A stretch of 64,000 bases of DNA from a bacterium. Lineage in GTDB: Bacteria > Actinomycetota > Acidimicrobiia > Spongiisociales > Spongiisociaceae. Below the pieces are notes generated by a model. The model was not told the DNA's origin and did not search any database. It was given only the letters and a program-made list of their open reading frames with translations. Position 1 is the stretch's first letter; the number at the start of each line of letters is the position of its first letter. Shown piece by piece: positions 52,062-61,633 of the stretch. Location: positions 1 through 64,000 of the forward strand of contig JAPPGU010000036.1 in NCBI GenBank assembly GCA_028821265.1, read 5' to 3'. Both the position numbers and the translations under genes were made by a program.

Positions 52062-52811
52062 TTGCCCCGTAACAACGGCACGCCCCGCGCATCCCTTGTA
52101 ACCGGCGGAGCCCGGGGGATCGGAAGGGGCATCGCCGAACGCCTGGCGCGGCGGGGCGACACGGTGTTCATCGCCGACATCAGGCGCGCGGACGAAACGG
52201 CGGGGGAACTTCGGGACGAGGGTCTCGACGTCCACCCCCTGCGGTTGGACGTGTGCGATGTCGCCGCCATCGGGGAAGCAGTCGCCCGCGTCGATGAGCA
52301 GGCGCCTCTGGCGACGATGGTAAACAACGCCGGTACCGGATGGATAAGGCCGCTGGTGGAGGTCACCCCCGAGGAGTTCGACGGCCTGATGGCGCTCAAC
52401 CTCCGGGCCGTCTTCTTCGGCATCCAGGCAGCGGCCCGGGTTATGATCCCCCGCCGTACCGGATCGATAGTCAACCTGGCCTCGACCTCGGCGTTCTCGG
52501 CCTCCACCATGCCGATGGTCCCGTACGACACCTCGAAGGGGGCGGTTCGTACCCTCACCATCGCCGCCGCCCGGGAACTCGCCGAGCACAACGTGCGGGT
52601 CAACGCGGTGGCGCCGGGCACGGTCGACACCGACCTGGTCCGGGCGGTGCTGGGCGAGGAGGCCTCCCAAGCCCAGACCACCACCCACATCCCGCTCGGC
52701 CGTCTGGGACAGCCCGCCGACGTGGCGGCGGCGGTCGACTACCTGACCTCCCCCGACGCCTCCTACGTGACCGGACACGTCCTGGTGGTGGACGGAGGCT
52801 GGCTGACATGA
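52062..52811 (+). CDS. SDR family oxidoreductase
   Basis: SLVTGGARGIGRGIAERLARRG, NNAGTG, Y-DTSK catalytic motif, VVDGGWLT. Confidence 0.93.
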   Translation: MPRNNGTPRASLVTGGARGIGRGIAERLARRGDTVFIADIRRADETAGELRDEGLDVHPLRLDVCDVAAIGEAVARVDEQAPLATMVNNAGTGWIRPLVEVTPEEFDGLMALNLRAVFFGIQAAARVMIPRRTGSIVNLASTSAFSASTMPMVPYDTSKGAVRTLTIAAARELAEHNVRVNAVAPGTVDTDLVRAVLGEEASQAQTTTHIPLGRLGQPADVAAAVDYLTSPDASYVTGHVLVVDGGWLT

Positions 52812-53671
52812 GGATCGGGGTCACCCTGCCGGGCTACGGTGCCGACCAGCCGGTGACGATCACCGACGCGGCCCGGATGGCGGAGCGCATGGGCTTCGAC
52901 TCGATCTGGAACACCGACCATGTCATCATGGTGGCGGGCGCCGCCTCGCCTTACCCGTTCGACGCTCAGGGGGTGATGCGCTGGGACCTCGACCACCCCA
53001 TGTTCGACGCCCTGATCGCCCTGGCCGCCGCGGCCTCGGTCACCACCCACGTGGAGGTGGGCACCTGCGTGCTGATCGCACCGATGCGGAACCCCATCGT
53101 CCTGGCCAAGCAGGTTGCGACCCTGGATGCGATCTCCGGAGGGCGGTTCGTGCTGGGAGTCGGTGTGGGATGGTTGGCGGAGGAATTCGCCGCCCTGGAC
53201 GCACCCTTCGAAGGCCGCGGAACCCGCATGGATGATTGGATCGACATACTGCGGGACTGCTGGACGGGCACCCCTGCGGCCCGCAGCTACGAGCACTACG
53301 ACGTCCCCGAGGGGATTCGCTGCTACCCGACCCCGCTCGGGGAATTGCCCATCCTGGTGGGCGGGGACTCGCCACCGGCATTGCGGCGCACCGCCCGGCG
53401 AGGCGACGGCTGGCTGGGCTTCTCCTACACGGACGAGCTCGACCCGGCCCGGATCGGAGACAGCATCGAGACCATCCGGACCGAGGCCGCTTCGGCGGGG
53501 CGTGAGCCGCCCACCCGTCTGGCCGTCCAGACACCCGGGCCGGTGGCGCCGCTGGCCGGGCAACTCGCCGAGTTGGCCGGGCGAGGGGTCACCGAGGTAG
53601 TAACTTCGGCGGACTGGACGGCGCCCGACCGGGTGCAGGACGGTCTGAGCCTGCTCCGGCAATCCGTCTAG
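52808..53671 (+). CDS. LLM class (F420-type) oxidoreductase
   Basis: MRIGVTLPGYGADQPVTITDAARMAERMGFDSIWNTDHV, LGVGVGWLAEEFAAL. Confidence 0.88.
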   Translation: MRIGVTLPGYGADQPVTITDAARMAERMGFDSIWNTDHVIMVAGAASPYPFDAQGVMRWDLDHPMFDALIALAAAASVTTHVEVGTCVLIAPMRNPIVLAKQVATLDAISGGRFVLGVGVGWLAEEFAALDAPFEGRGTRMDDWIDILRDCWTGTPAARSYEHYDVPEGIRCYPTPLGELPILVGGDSPPALRRTARRGDGWLGFSYTDELDPARIGDSIETIRTEAASAGREPPTRLAVQTPGPVAPLAGQLAELAGRGVTEVVTSADWTAPDRVQDGLSLLRQSV

Positions 53672-53718
53672 ACGTTGGCCCGCAAGCCTGCCACCAGACT
53701 CCCGACCCCCGAGGAGGA

Positions 53719-54111
53719 ATGCCCGTGTCCGAACAAGCCGTAACCAGCCAAGACGCTCCCGAACCGCGCGGTCCCTACCCTCATATCCGCGTCCATGACG
53801 GCTCCGCCTGGATAACCGGCCAGATCGGACGAGATCCCGTTACCGGCGACTTCGTGGAGGGCGGCTTCGAGGCCGAGTTCCACCAGGCGATCACCAATCT
53901 GGAGAACATCCTGGCCGAGGTGGGAGCGACGCTGGCCAACGTGGTCCATACCAACGTCCAGTTCGTCAACGAAGATGACCTCGACGCCATGAACCGGATC
54001 TACGGGGAGCGCTTCCCGGTTCCCTATCCGGCTCGCACCAGCTACGGCGTGGCTTTCCTCTGGAAGGGCGCCCAGGTCCAGATCGACGCCGAGGTCCGTC
54101 TGGCGTCCTGA
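53719..54111 (+). CDS. RidA family protein
   Basis: AWITGQIGRDPVTGDFVEGGFEAEFHQAITNLENILAEVGATLANVVHTNVQF. Confidence 0.9.
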   Translation: MPVSEQAVTSQDAPEPRGPYPHIRVHDGSAWITGQIGRDPVTGDFVEGGFEAEFHQAITNLENILAEVGATLANVVHTNVQFVNEDDLDAMNRIYGERFPVPYPARTSYGVAFLWKGAQVQIDAEVRLAS

Positions 54112-54268
54112 GCTAGGGCAAGAACGCGAAAAACCGCGCGTGCGGGCCAGACCCGTCGGGCTGGGTCTCCCTATCCGTCTTGCTAGGATGAGGCCACGCG
54201 GCGCATGATAGAGATGGGGGAGGACCGATAAGGGTCGGCCGTCGTGTCGGACCCGGTTGGGAGAGACG

Positions 54269-54436
54269 GTGATTGATTGGGCAGAGTTCAGTGCCGTTTT
54301 CGGGGCGGTGGGTCCCACGGTCGTTGCCTTGGCAGTTGTGATCCTCAACCGGCGGGATCGGCTCGCCGACAAGGTTCAGGAACTCTCCGAGCGGGTGGCT
54401 CGCATCGAGGGGATACTGGTCAACCAGGACAGCTAG
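54269..54436 (+). CDS. small (55 aa) putative membrane protein: one TM helix plus coiled coil
   Basis: GTG start: VIDWAEFSAVFGAVGPTVVALAVVILNRRDRLADKVQELSERVARIEGILVNQDS*; below the ORF-track size cut-off. Confidence 0.6.
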   Translation: MIDWAEFSAVFGAVGPTVVALAVVILNRRDRLADKVQELSERVARIEGILVNQDS

Positions 54437-54470
54437 TCCGACGCCGCTCTCCCTGGACTGACGGGATAGT

Positions 54471-54779
54471 TCAGTCGTAGCCGGGTAACTGTACGGTCGG
54501 GGTCTGGGCGACCACCCCGGTCACCCCCGGAACCCGCTGCTTGAAGAGGGCTTCGATGCCGGCGGTCATCGTGACCACCGAGAGCGGGCAGGTGCCGCAG
54601 GCGCCTACGAGCTCGACCGCCACCACCCCTTCGCTGTCCACGTCCATCAGGATGAGGTCACCCCCGTCGGCGTGCAGGGCGGGGCGCAGGAACTCGACCG
54701 CCTCCCGCAGGACATCCATGTCGACCGGGGATCCCTGCCCGGGAATCACGGGCTCGGTGACCACCGACTCGGTGGCCAT
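54471..54779 (-). CDS. NifU C-terminal-domain-like Fe-S scaffold protein
   Basis: LREAVEFLRPALHADGGDLILMDVDSEGVVAVELVGACGTCPLSVVTMTAGIEALFKQRVPGV (CxxC). Confidence 0.92.
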   Translation of the reverse strand: MATESVVTEPVIPGQGSPVDMDVLREAVEFLRPALHADGGDLILMDVDSEGVVAVELVGACGTCPLSVVTMTAGIEALFKQRVPGVTGVVAQTPTVQLPGYD

Positions 54780-55820
54780 CTAGAAGACCTCGATCCAGGT
54801 GCCGGCGCCGGCCTCCAATGCCAGGTCGTAAACCAACGAGGCCACCGCCGCGTCGAGCGCGGGCATTCCCATGTGGGTCATGATGGTGCGCTCCCGGTCG
54901 TCCTCGCGGCCCGGCTTGTGCCCCGGCATGATCTCGGTGGCAATGTCACCGTATATGTCGGCCCTGGAGAGCGCGCCGGGCCTGAGACCCCCGAGCCGAC
55001 CCACCTCCTCGCCCTCCACCCAGGCCAGGTCGCGCCCGTACCAGCCGACCGCCCACTTGTCGAAGGAGGTGGCACAGCCCGGATCGACATCACGGAACCC
55101 GGTAGCCGCGCAGACATGCGCCCCGGCCGGAACCCACTCCTCCATGAGTACCGGACGAGGAGCGGTGGTCACAACACAGATGATGTCCGCGTCGGCCACA
55201 GCCGTCTCGACATCGGGCGCCACCACGACGGGTACCCCGATCCTGGCTGCGATCTCGTCAGCGAAACGGTTGGCCTGCTCCTCGTAGATGTCGAAGGCGA
55301 CCACCTGCTCCAGCGGGAACTGCTCGTTGAGCGTGAGAGCATGCGTGCGGCCCTCGTGCCCGCAGCCGATGATCGCCAACCGGCTCGAGTCCGGCCTGGC
55401 CAGGTACATGGCCCCCACCGTGGAGTGGCCACCGGTACGGGCGTTGGTCACCGAGGTTCCGTCCACCAGGGCTAGCGGCATGCCCGTGTCGGTGTCGGTC
55501 ACCAGGTCCAGCGCCGAGATGGCCGGCAGGCCGCGCTTCGGGTTCATCCGGAAGCTCGACAGCCACTTCACCGCCGCCCGGTCCAGCGGCCGGATCATCG
55601 CCGGGAAGGCCTGGACGACGCCGTGGCCGAAGGGGGGCTCGGGCCCGAGCCGGTCGTGGATGTAGAGGTTGACCGGGTTGGTCTGCTCGATCTGGCCCTC
55701 TCCCACCCACCGGAAGGTCTCCAGGCATCGCTCGAGGCATCGGGCCGGGGACAGCAGGCTGTCTACCTCGCTCCTCGACACCACCAGGATCTCTCCCGGA
55801 CCGCGCCGGTCGGAGGTCAT
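54780..55820 (-). CDS. ornithine cyclodeaminase / mu-crystallin family
   Basis: NARTGGHSTVGAMYLARPDSSRLAIIGCGHEGRTHALTLN; VNLYIHDRLGPEPPFGHGVVQAFPAMIRPLDRAAVKWLSSF. Confidence 0.9.
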   Translation of the reverse strand: MTSDRRGPGEILVVSRSEVDSLLSPARCLERCLETFRWVGEGQIEQTNPVNLYIHDRLGPEPPFGHGVVQAFPAMIRPLDRAAVKWLSSFRMNPKRGLPAISALDLVTDTDTGMPLALVDGTSVTNARTGGHSTVGAMYLARPDSSRLAIIGCGHEGRTHALTLNEQFPLEQVVAFDIYEEQANRFADEIAARIGVPVVVAPDVETAVADADIICVVTTAPRPVLMEEWVPAGAHVCAATGFRDVDPGCATSFDKWAVGWYGRDLAWVEGEEVGRLGGLRPGALSRADIYGDIATEIMPGHKPGREDDRERTIMTHMGMPALDAAVASLVYDLALEAGAGTWIEVF

Positions 55821-56761
55821 AGGTCAGCGTCCAGATCCTGCAGCGCCGCGGCGGCAACCTTGAGTTCGACCATGGCTGCCTCGGGAAGCGGTCCGTAGGG
55901 CTTCCGGGGGACACCGGTTCGGGCGCCGCCCAGGCCGGCGATGGCATTCAGGTAGCCGTGCTCGTAGCTGAGCATGGAGGGCATGTCGGGCCGGCGGATG
56001 GCCGCCGAGAAGTGCTGGAGGGCGGCGAAAACGCTCCTCACCCACGGATCGTCATGGTTGCCGCGGCGGCACTCGTCCACGAAGCGGGTGCCGGCCCGCA
56101 GTCCCGCCCAACTGAAGATGCCGGTGGCTCCGGCGGCGCCGAGGGTCGAGGCATGGAAGAAGGCCGGGTCGTTGCCGGCGAACACGTTGATGCGGTCGCC
56201 GATGGTGATCAGGATCTCGTCAAAGTGCGGCAGGAAGGTGTTGGACTCCTTGATGGCTTTGATGTTCGGGATGTCGAGGAGCGTCTCCCACATCTGCGCG
56301 GTCAGGTTCATGCCGGTGAGCGGCGAGTAGTTGTAGAGCATGAGCGCCATCTCGCCGTCCAGCGATCCGGCCACCTCCGTGAAGAAGCGGAGCGCCCACT
56401 CCGCGGTGACCGGCAGGGCGTAGGGCGCAGCCAGCATGGAACCGTCCGCGCCGGCCCGCTCGGCCACCCGCGCCCGGCGGATTGCCTCCCGCTGGTAGGA
56501 GGCGGTGCTGCCCACCACCACCGCGATGCCGGCGGCATGACCCGTAGCCACTGCCATCTCGCAGACGGCGTCGAACTCCTTCTCCGTGACGCTGGTCATC
56601 TGCCCCATGGATCCGAAAACGATGCAGCCCGGTGCGCCGGATGCGGCCACCAACTCGATGCTCCTCCGAACCCCCTCGAGGTCGATCTCCTGATCCTCGT
56701 GGAGGCTCAGAGGAATCAGCGGGAACAGGCCCTCCAGGGGCTTGCGAACGAACTCAGGCAC
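55817..56761 (-). CDS. DapA/NAL-type aldolase family
   Basis: FPLIPLSLHEDQEIDLEGVRRSIELVAASGAPGCIVFGSMGQMTSVTEKEFDAV, MLYNYSPLTGMNL, IKAIKES. Confidence 0.9.
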   Translation of the reverse strand: MPEFVRKPLEGLFPLIPLSLHEDQEIDLEGVRRSIELVAASGAPGCIVFGSMGQMTSVTEKEFDAVCEMAVATGHAAGIAVVVGSTASYQREAIRRARVAERAGADGSMLAAPYALPVTAEWALRFFTEVAGSLDGEMALMLYNYSPLTGMNLTAQMWETLLDIPNIKAIKESNTFLPHFDEILITIGDRINVFAGNDPAFFHASTLGAAGATGIFSWAGLRAGTRFVDECRRGNHDDPWVRSVFAALQHFSAAIRRPDMPSMLSYEHGYLNAIAGLGGARTGVPRKPYGPLPEAAMVELKVAAAALQDLDADL

Positions 56762-57872
56762 GGTTCTCGCTCCTTGTAACCAAGCGCCGGTACAGATCCT
56801 GGAGTATCCGGCACCGGTCGGGCAGGTCGTCGAACTCCACCGCCTCGCACCGGTAGCCCAGATTCTCCATGGCTCCAAGCGCCTCGCGAGTGTAAACCAC
56901 AGTCCCGTCACTCTCGACACGCTTGATGGCGTCGAATCGGGCCGCCTCGTTGTTGATCGCCACCGCGTCGTCGCGGGTGAGAGGAACCGGAAGATCGAGA
57001 TCCACCCGGCCGGCGGAGACAACGGCCGGGTATCCACCTGGCAGGCCCATCGGACCCGAGACGTGGGTCCGGACCGGTTCCGAACCGACCAGTGCCAGGG
57101 CGTTCTTCACCGCCGAGGCGCCGAAGAGCGAGAACCAGCCGGTCCGCCCCCAGTCAATCCGCGACGGCCAGGACGACAGGATGGAGGCCAGGTCGTATTC
57201 GGGGGTCACATCCCTCTCCTCGACCTCGATCCGGAGGTGATGGGGCACCCGCGCCGCGCCGTAGGCCATGAGTGCGTGCGACCCCACCAGCGACACCTGG
57301 ATCGCGGCGGCCGGCAGGCCGGTGGCCTCCATGGCGTATCGGAGCACGGTGGCGGCGCTGACCTCCACGTTGCCGGCGCCGGCGATCGGGCCGTGCCCGA
57401 AGTGATTCCAGAGTGCCTGGTTGACCACATCGGGGAAGCAGGTATTCACGATGCTCGTCTCGATCCCGGCCCGATCCACCGCCCTGACCAGACGGCTGGC
57501 GGGCAACAGGTGCCACGGGAGCCACAGGCTGAACGTGGCCGCCCGGATGGTCGCCCGGAGTCCATCGTCGATGTCCGCTTTCATGAACACCCGGGGCGAC
57601 TGGACCGTGGCCGAGTGAATGATGACGTCTGGCCTGACATCCGCCAGCAGGCGCGCCATTCCTTCCTCGTCGGCCAGATCCGCCTGGTAGTGGTCGAACC
57701 GCTTGTGGTGGCCCTGGAAAACCGAGCCCAGCATGGCCAGATCGACCCTGGACGCGGCTGCCCACGGGCTTCGCTTGATGGTGACGATCCGGTCGACCCC
57801 CGGACTGCGGGCCAGGAACTCGAGCGCCCAGCCACCCAGGTCTCCTACCCCGACCAGAAGTACCGTGTTCAT
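56754..57872 (-). CDS. saccharopine dehydrogenase-like NAD(P)-binding protein
   Basis: MNTVLLVGVGDLGGWALEFLARSPGVDRIVTIKR; Rossmann fold. Confidence 0.65.
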   Translation of the reverse strand: MNTVLLVGVGDLGGWALEFLARSPGVDRIVTIKRSPWAAASRVDLAMLGSVFQGHHKRFDHYQADLADEEGMARLLADVRPDVIIHSATVQSPRVFMKADIDDGLRATIRAATFSLWLPWHLLPASRLVRAVDRAGIETSIVNTCFPDVVNQALWNHFGHGPIAGAGNVEVSAATVLRYAMEATGLPAAAIQVSLVGSHALMAYGAARVPHHLRIEVEERDVTPEYDLASILSSWPSRIDWGRTGWFSLFGASAVKNALALVGSEPVRTHVSGPMGLPGGYPAVVSAGRVDLDLPVPLTRDDAVAINNEAARFDAIKRVESDGTVVYTREALGAMENLGYRCEAVEFDDLPDRCRILQDLYRRLVTRSENRA

Positions 57873-57874
57873 GC

Positions 57875-58333
57875 TCAGGGATGCCGTCCCGTGGAATGCA
57901 TCGTGTCCCGGTGGAAGTTCTTCATCCCCATCACCTTGAGCGTGAGCTCGGAGATCCTCCAACCCTCCTCCGTACGCCGGAACCGGCAGTGGTACTGCCC
58001 CCACATCTCGCCATCGCCACCCCGGTCGTGGTAGGTGTGCCACGCATAGATGTAGAAAGTGCCGGTCGCCCCGTCATCACCGTCGGCCCAGACCCTCGGG
58101 TTGGTGATGTGATGGGCCGAGGAGGAGAAGAGGTTGCTCAGACCCGGCTGGATGGCCGCCACGATGGCATCGCTTCCCACGATGTTCTCGAACTCCGGCC
58201 CGTAGTCGATTACCGAATCGGCGGTGAACAACCCGGCCAGCTTCTCCGGCTCGTTCTGGTCGAAATGCCACGCGTAGGCGTACAGGAGATCGACGATGGC
58301 GCCCCGATCAGCTGGGTCGACGGCCAGGGTCAT
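57875..58333 (-). CDS. SnoaL-like nuclear transport factor 2 family protein
   Basis: RGAIVDLLYAYAWHFDQNEPEKLAGLFTADSVIDYG. Confidence 0.85.
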   Translation of the reverse strand: MTLAVDPADRGAIVDLLYAYAWHFDQNEPEKLAGLFTADSVIDYGPEFENIVGSDAIVAAIQPGLSNLFSSSAHHITNPRVWADGDDGATGTFYIYAWHTYHDRGGDGEMWGQYHCRFRRTEEGWRISELTLKVMGMKNFHRDTMHSTGRHP

Positions 58334-58417
58334 ACTGGTATCCTCTCGCTCGGTCCGGCTGGACTGCGCCCCCATCCCAAGAACGGGGTTGCATCGCGAC
58401 AAGGTTAGGAGAGATCG

Positions 58418-58891
58418 TTGACGGACAAGCCAGCACTCCGGGAGGACCTCTGGTCGAGGACGTATCAGGTAGGCGTGGTGGTCCGGGACATCGAGAAGGC
58501 CGCCGCCTTCTACGAGCGACTCGGCGTCGGGCCCTTCGTGGAAGGTCCGTCCGCCCACGCTCTGGAGCGCAAGATCTACGGCAAGGACTGCCCCGATGTC
58601 GAGGTCAAGGGCCTGATCACCCAGATGGGCAACGTCGAGTTCGAACTGCTCCAACCCGTGTCGGGCGATGGCATCCAGATGGAGTTCCTGAAGACCCACG
58701 GCGAAGGAGTGGTCCATCTGTGCGCCCATACCGACGACCTGGACCGGGACGTGGAAGCCCTGACCGCCCTGGGCTACGAGGTGATTTCCTCGGCCATCCT
58801 CGAGGATGGCGGCAAGTTCGCCTACTTCGACACCCGTGAGGTCGGGGGCCTGATCCTGGAGCTGTTCCAGACCGGCGCCGACTGGCAGTAG
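58418..58891 (+). CDS. VOC (glyoxalase/methylmalonyl-CoA epimerase-like) protein
   Basis: YQVGVVVRDIEKAAAFYERLGVGPF, VEFELLQPVSG, HLCAHTDDLDRDVEALTALG. Confidence 0.9.
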   Translation: MTDKPALREDLWSRTYQVGVVVRDIEKAAAFYERLGVGPFVEGPSAHALERKIYGKDCPDVEVKGLITQMGNVEFELLQPVSGDGIQMEFLKTHGEGVVHLCAHTDDLDRDVEALTALGYEVISSAILEDGGKFAYFDTREVGGLILELFQTGADWQ

Positions 58892-58995
58892 ACCACCCGC
58901 CGGCGCAACCCTTGGCCGGAGCAGGACAGCCCGCCGGTAGGCTGTGGTCTGAAGGAACCCCGGAACGAACGTCTGAAACGGAGGTGTACGCGGAT

Positions 58996-59667
58996 ATGAG
59001 CGAGTACGCAAGGGTCGACATCGCCCAGCCCGAACTTAAGGAACTGGCCGACGCTATCGATGACGCACCGGGCGACCGGCTCGCCAAGACCAAGCTCAAG
59101 TCCGACCTCGAAGGCGAGCTGCGCTACATGAAGCGCTACCGCGAGGTCTCCGCCGACGACCCCATCCAGAAGGGCTGGGACGCCAACGAGGCCGAGTTCC
59201 ACGCCAAGACCAAGATCTTCTCGGTACTCGCCGACGCCATGGAGGTCGAGCTCGGCCACGAGGAGGGCCGGGCGGCCGTGGCCAGGGCCCGCAAGCGGCA
59301 GGGTGACCAGATGGGCGCCGAGATGGCCGCCAAGACCCGCGAGAAGGGTGAGTTGCTCAACCTGAACAACTTCTTCAAGGAGTTCTGGGGTTACTTCCAG
59401 TGGTCGCCGAAGCTGGACACCGAGCGCTACTACGACGACGAAGGCAACATGGTCAAGTACGTGTTGCGGCTCAACTGCCCCATCGGGGACTACCTGCGTG
59501 ACAACGCCCCGGATGTGGAGTTCTCCTCCAACTTCTGCGACCTCGACGAACACATCGCCCTCGCGTACAACCCCAACATCCGGTACTCGAGGAAGCGCTG
59601 GGTGCCGGGCGGTTACCAGTTCAGCGAGCTGATCTGGGAGCTCGACACGGCCGGCGTCATCGACTGA
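58996..59667 (+). CDS. L-2-amino-thiazoline-4-carboxylate hydrolase-like protein
   Basis: LRLNCPIGDYLRDN..DVEFSSNFCDLDEHIALAYNPNIRYSRKRWVPGGYQFSELIWE, remembered resemblance to the ATC hydrolase family. Confidence 0.55.
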   Translation: MSEYARVDIAQPELKELADAIDDAPGDRLAKTKLKSDLEGELRYMKRYREVSADDPIQKGWDANEAEFHAKTKIFSVLADAMEVELGHEEGRAAVARARKRQGDQMGAEMAAKTREKGELLNLNNFFKEFWGYFQWSPKLDTERYYDDEGNMVKYVLRLNCPIGDYLRDNAPDVEFSSNFCDLDEHIALAYNPNIRYSRKRWVPGGYQFSELIWELDTAGVID

Positions 59668-59701
59668 AACACCCCCGACGGCTTCGTTCAGGGATCGGCC
59701 G

Positions 59702-60751
59702 ATGCGCGCTCTCGGGATGTACGAGGGCGGACGGCTCGAGTTGGAGGAGACTGCGATCCCGCAGCCACCGCCGGGCTGGGGACTGGTACGTAGCATCGCC
59801 TCCGCCGCCGGGTTGTTCCAGGCGCAGATGCTGTCCGGCATGCTTCCGACGGACGGGTATCCGAGGATTCTGGGCCACGAGATAGTCGGCGAGGTCGCAC
59901 AGGTCACATCAGACGCCGCTCCCCAGGAAGGGTCCATGGTGATTGTGGACGCCGTAGTGGGCTGCAGCGTTTGCGAGTGGTGCATCACCGGCGACGACAT
60001 GATCTGCCCGTGGATGCGTCACCTGGGGATCAACATCGACGGCGGCTTCGCGGACTACGTAGCGGTTCCGGAGTCCCACATGTTCCCCATCAAGCCCGGG
60101 ACTCCCGTGGAGGAAGCCGTCATGCTGGGATCGGCCCTGCCGGCTTCGGTTCATGCCGCCCGGCGGGCCGGTGTCCGGGGAGGCCATCGGGTGGTGGTGA
60201 CCGGAGTGGGCAGCATCGGCCTCACCATCTGCCAGGTAGCGCGGGCTATGGGTGCCACCTCGGTGGTAGCCGTCGACATAGCCGACGACCGTCTCGACGC
60301 GGCTGCACCATGGACCGACGGGGTGGTGAACGTGTCCGGTGTCGGGCCGAAAGATGCGGCGCACCTGGTAAGGGAGGCCCTCGGCTCCCCGGCCGGGGCC
60401 GACATCGTGTTCGAGGCGGCCGGCCACATAGACAGCGTGGACCTGGGGCTGCGGGCAGTGCGCCGGGGCGGGACCGTCCTGCTGATGGGCATCTGCGAAG
60501 GCAGGACATCGATCACGTTCGACAGCTTCCTCCGCGACTTCCTGTCGAGGGAGGTGTCGCTGGTCACCACCTTCGGCTTCACCCGGCAGGACTTCGTGAT
60601 CGGAAACCGCTTGCACGCCACCGGCAACCTCGACCTCACCGCCCTCACGGGAGAGACCATCACCCTGGAGCAGGTACCGGCAGCGCTGGCGGAGATCGCC
60701 ACCTCGGGAACCCTCGGAAAGCGCCTGGTCGTGGATGTAGCGATTAGCTAG
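59702..60751 (+). CDS. zinc-binding alcohol dehydrogenase (MDR)
   Basis: ILGHEIVGEVAQV, VVTGVGSIGLTICQVARAMGATSVVAVDIADDRL. Confidence 0.9.
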   Translation: MRALGMYEGGRLELEETAIPQPPPGWGLVRSIASAAGLFQAQMLSGMLPTDGYPRILGHEIVGEVAQVTSDAAPQEGSMVIVDAVVGCSVCEWCITGDDMICPWMRHLGINIDGGFADYVAVPESHMFPIKPGTPVEEAVMLGSALPASVHAARRAGVRGGHRVVVTGVGSIGLTICQVARAMGATSVVAVDIADDRLDAAAPWTDGVVNVSGVGPKDAAHLVREALGSPAGADIVFEAAGHIDSVDLGLRAVRRGGTVLLMGICEGRTSITFDSFLRDFLSREVSLVTTFGFTRQDFVIGNRLHATGNLDLTALTGETITLEQVPAALAEIATSGTLGKRLVVDVAIS

Positions 60752-60784
60752 TTGCTAGTGCTAATTGATATTCATGTTGGATTC

Positions 60785-60804
60785 CACTGACCACTGACCA
60801 CTGC
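60785..60804 (-). repeat. tandem AGTGGTC motif (CAGTGGTCAGTGGTCAGTGG)
   Basis: Direct sequence just downstream of the SDR stop. Confidence 0.7.
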
Positions 60805-60807
60805 TCG

Positions 60808-61536
60808 CTACAAGGCCAGCCAGCCCCCGTCGACCGGGACGAAGGCACCTGTCATGAAGCTGGACGCGCCGGACGTCAGGAAGGCAACCACTTCGGCAAT
60901 CTCATCCGGATGGGCCGGGCGGTCCAATGGCGTGCGAGACATGAGCCTGGCGCGCCGCTCCGGGTTGGCGAGGCTGTCAGCACTCATCGGTGTGTCGGTC
61001 ACGCCCGGACCCACCGTGTTGACCCTGATCCCGTGGCGGGCGAAGTCCACAGCCAGCGCCTGGCCGAGGAGCAGAACTCCCCCCTTCGACGAGGCGTAGG
61101 CGGCGGTGCCGGGAAGGACCACCTTGGAGTTGATCGAACCGATCAGGACGATGGCCCCACCGTGTCCCTGCGCGGTCATGGCGCGGGCCGACTCACGGGC
61201 GGTCAGGAAGCTGCCGGTGAGGTTGACATCGACCACCCTGCGGAAGGTGTCGATGCCAAATTCGAGGGAGTCCCCGGCCATCTCGATACCGGCGCAGGCC
61301 ACAGCAGTGTCCAGATCCCCGAAACGGTCGAGGGTGGCGGCCACCATGTTCTCGCACTGGGCCTCGTCGGTGACGTCCGCTGCCAGAGCGATCGATCCCT
61401 CGATTCCACCTGCCACCTCAGCAGCGCGGTCCCCGTCCACGTCCACGCACGCCACCAGATCACCGCGGCGCGCCAGGCATCGGGCGACTGCGGCGCCTAT
61501 CCCCGACCCTGCGCCGGTCACCAGAGCTACGGCCAT
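60808..61536 (-). CDS. SDR family oxidoreductase
   Basis: MAVALVTGAGSGIGAAVARCLARRGDLVACVDVDGD, YASSKGGV, VDGGW. Confidence 0.93.
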   Translation of the reverse strand: MAVALVTGAGSGIGAAVARCLARRGDLVACVDVDGDRAAEVAGGIEGSIALAADVTDEAQCENMVAATLDRFGDLDTAVACAGIEMAGDSLEFGIDTFRRVVDVNLTGSFLTARESARAMTAQGHGGAIVLIGSINSKVVLPGTAAYASSKGGVLLLGQALAVDFARHGIRVNTVGPGVTDTPMSADSLANPERRARLMSRTPLDRPAHPDEIAEVVAFLTSGASSFMTGAFVPVDGGWLAL

Positions 61537-61620
61537 ACCCGTTCCTCCCCGAAATGCACGGTGGGCATCCTACAGGCCGACCCGATGGCGCTCGGCCGGA
61601 CGGCGGCGAGGTTGCTGTTC

Positions 61621-61626
61621 TATAGT
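61621..61626 (+). promoter_or_regulatory. candidate -10 box TATAGT, 7 bp before the glutaredoxin ATG
   Basis: TATAGTgaacctcATG; would give an almost leaderless transcript; no clear -35. Confidence 0.4.
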
Positions 61627-61633
61627 GAACCTC

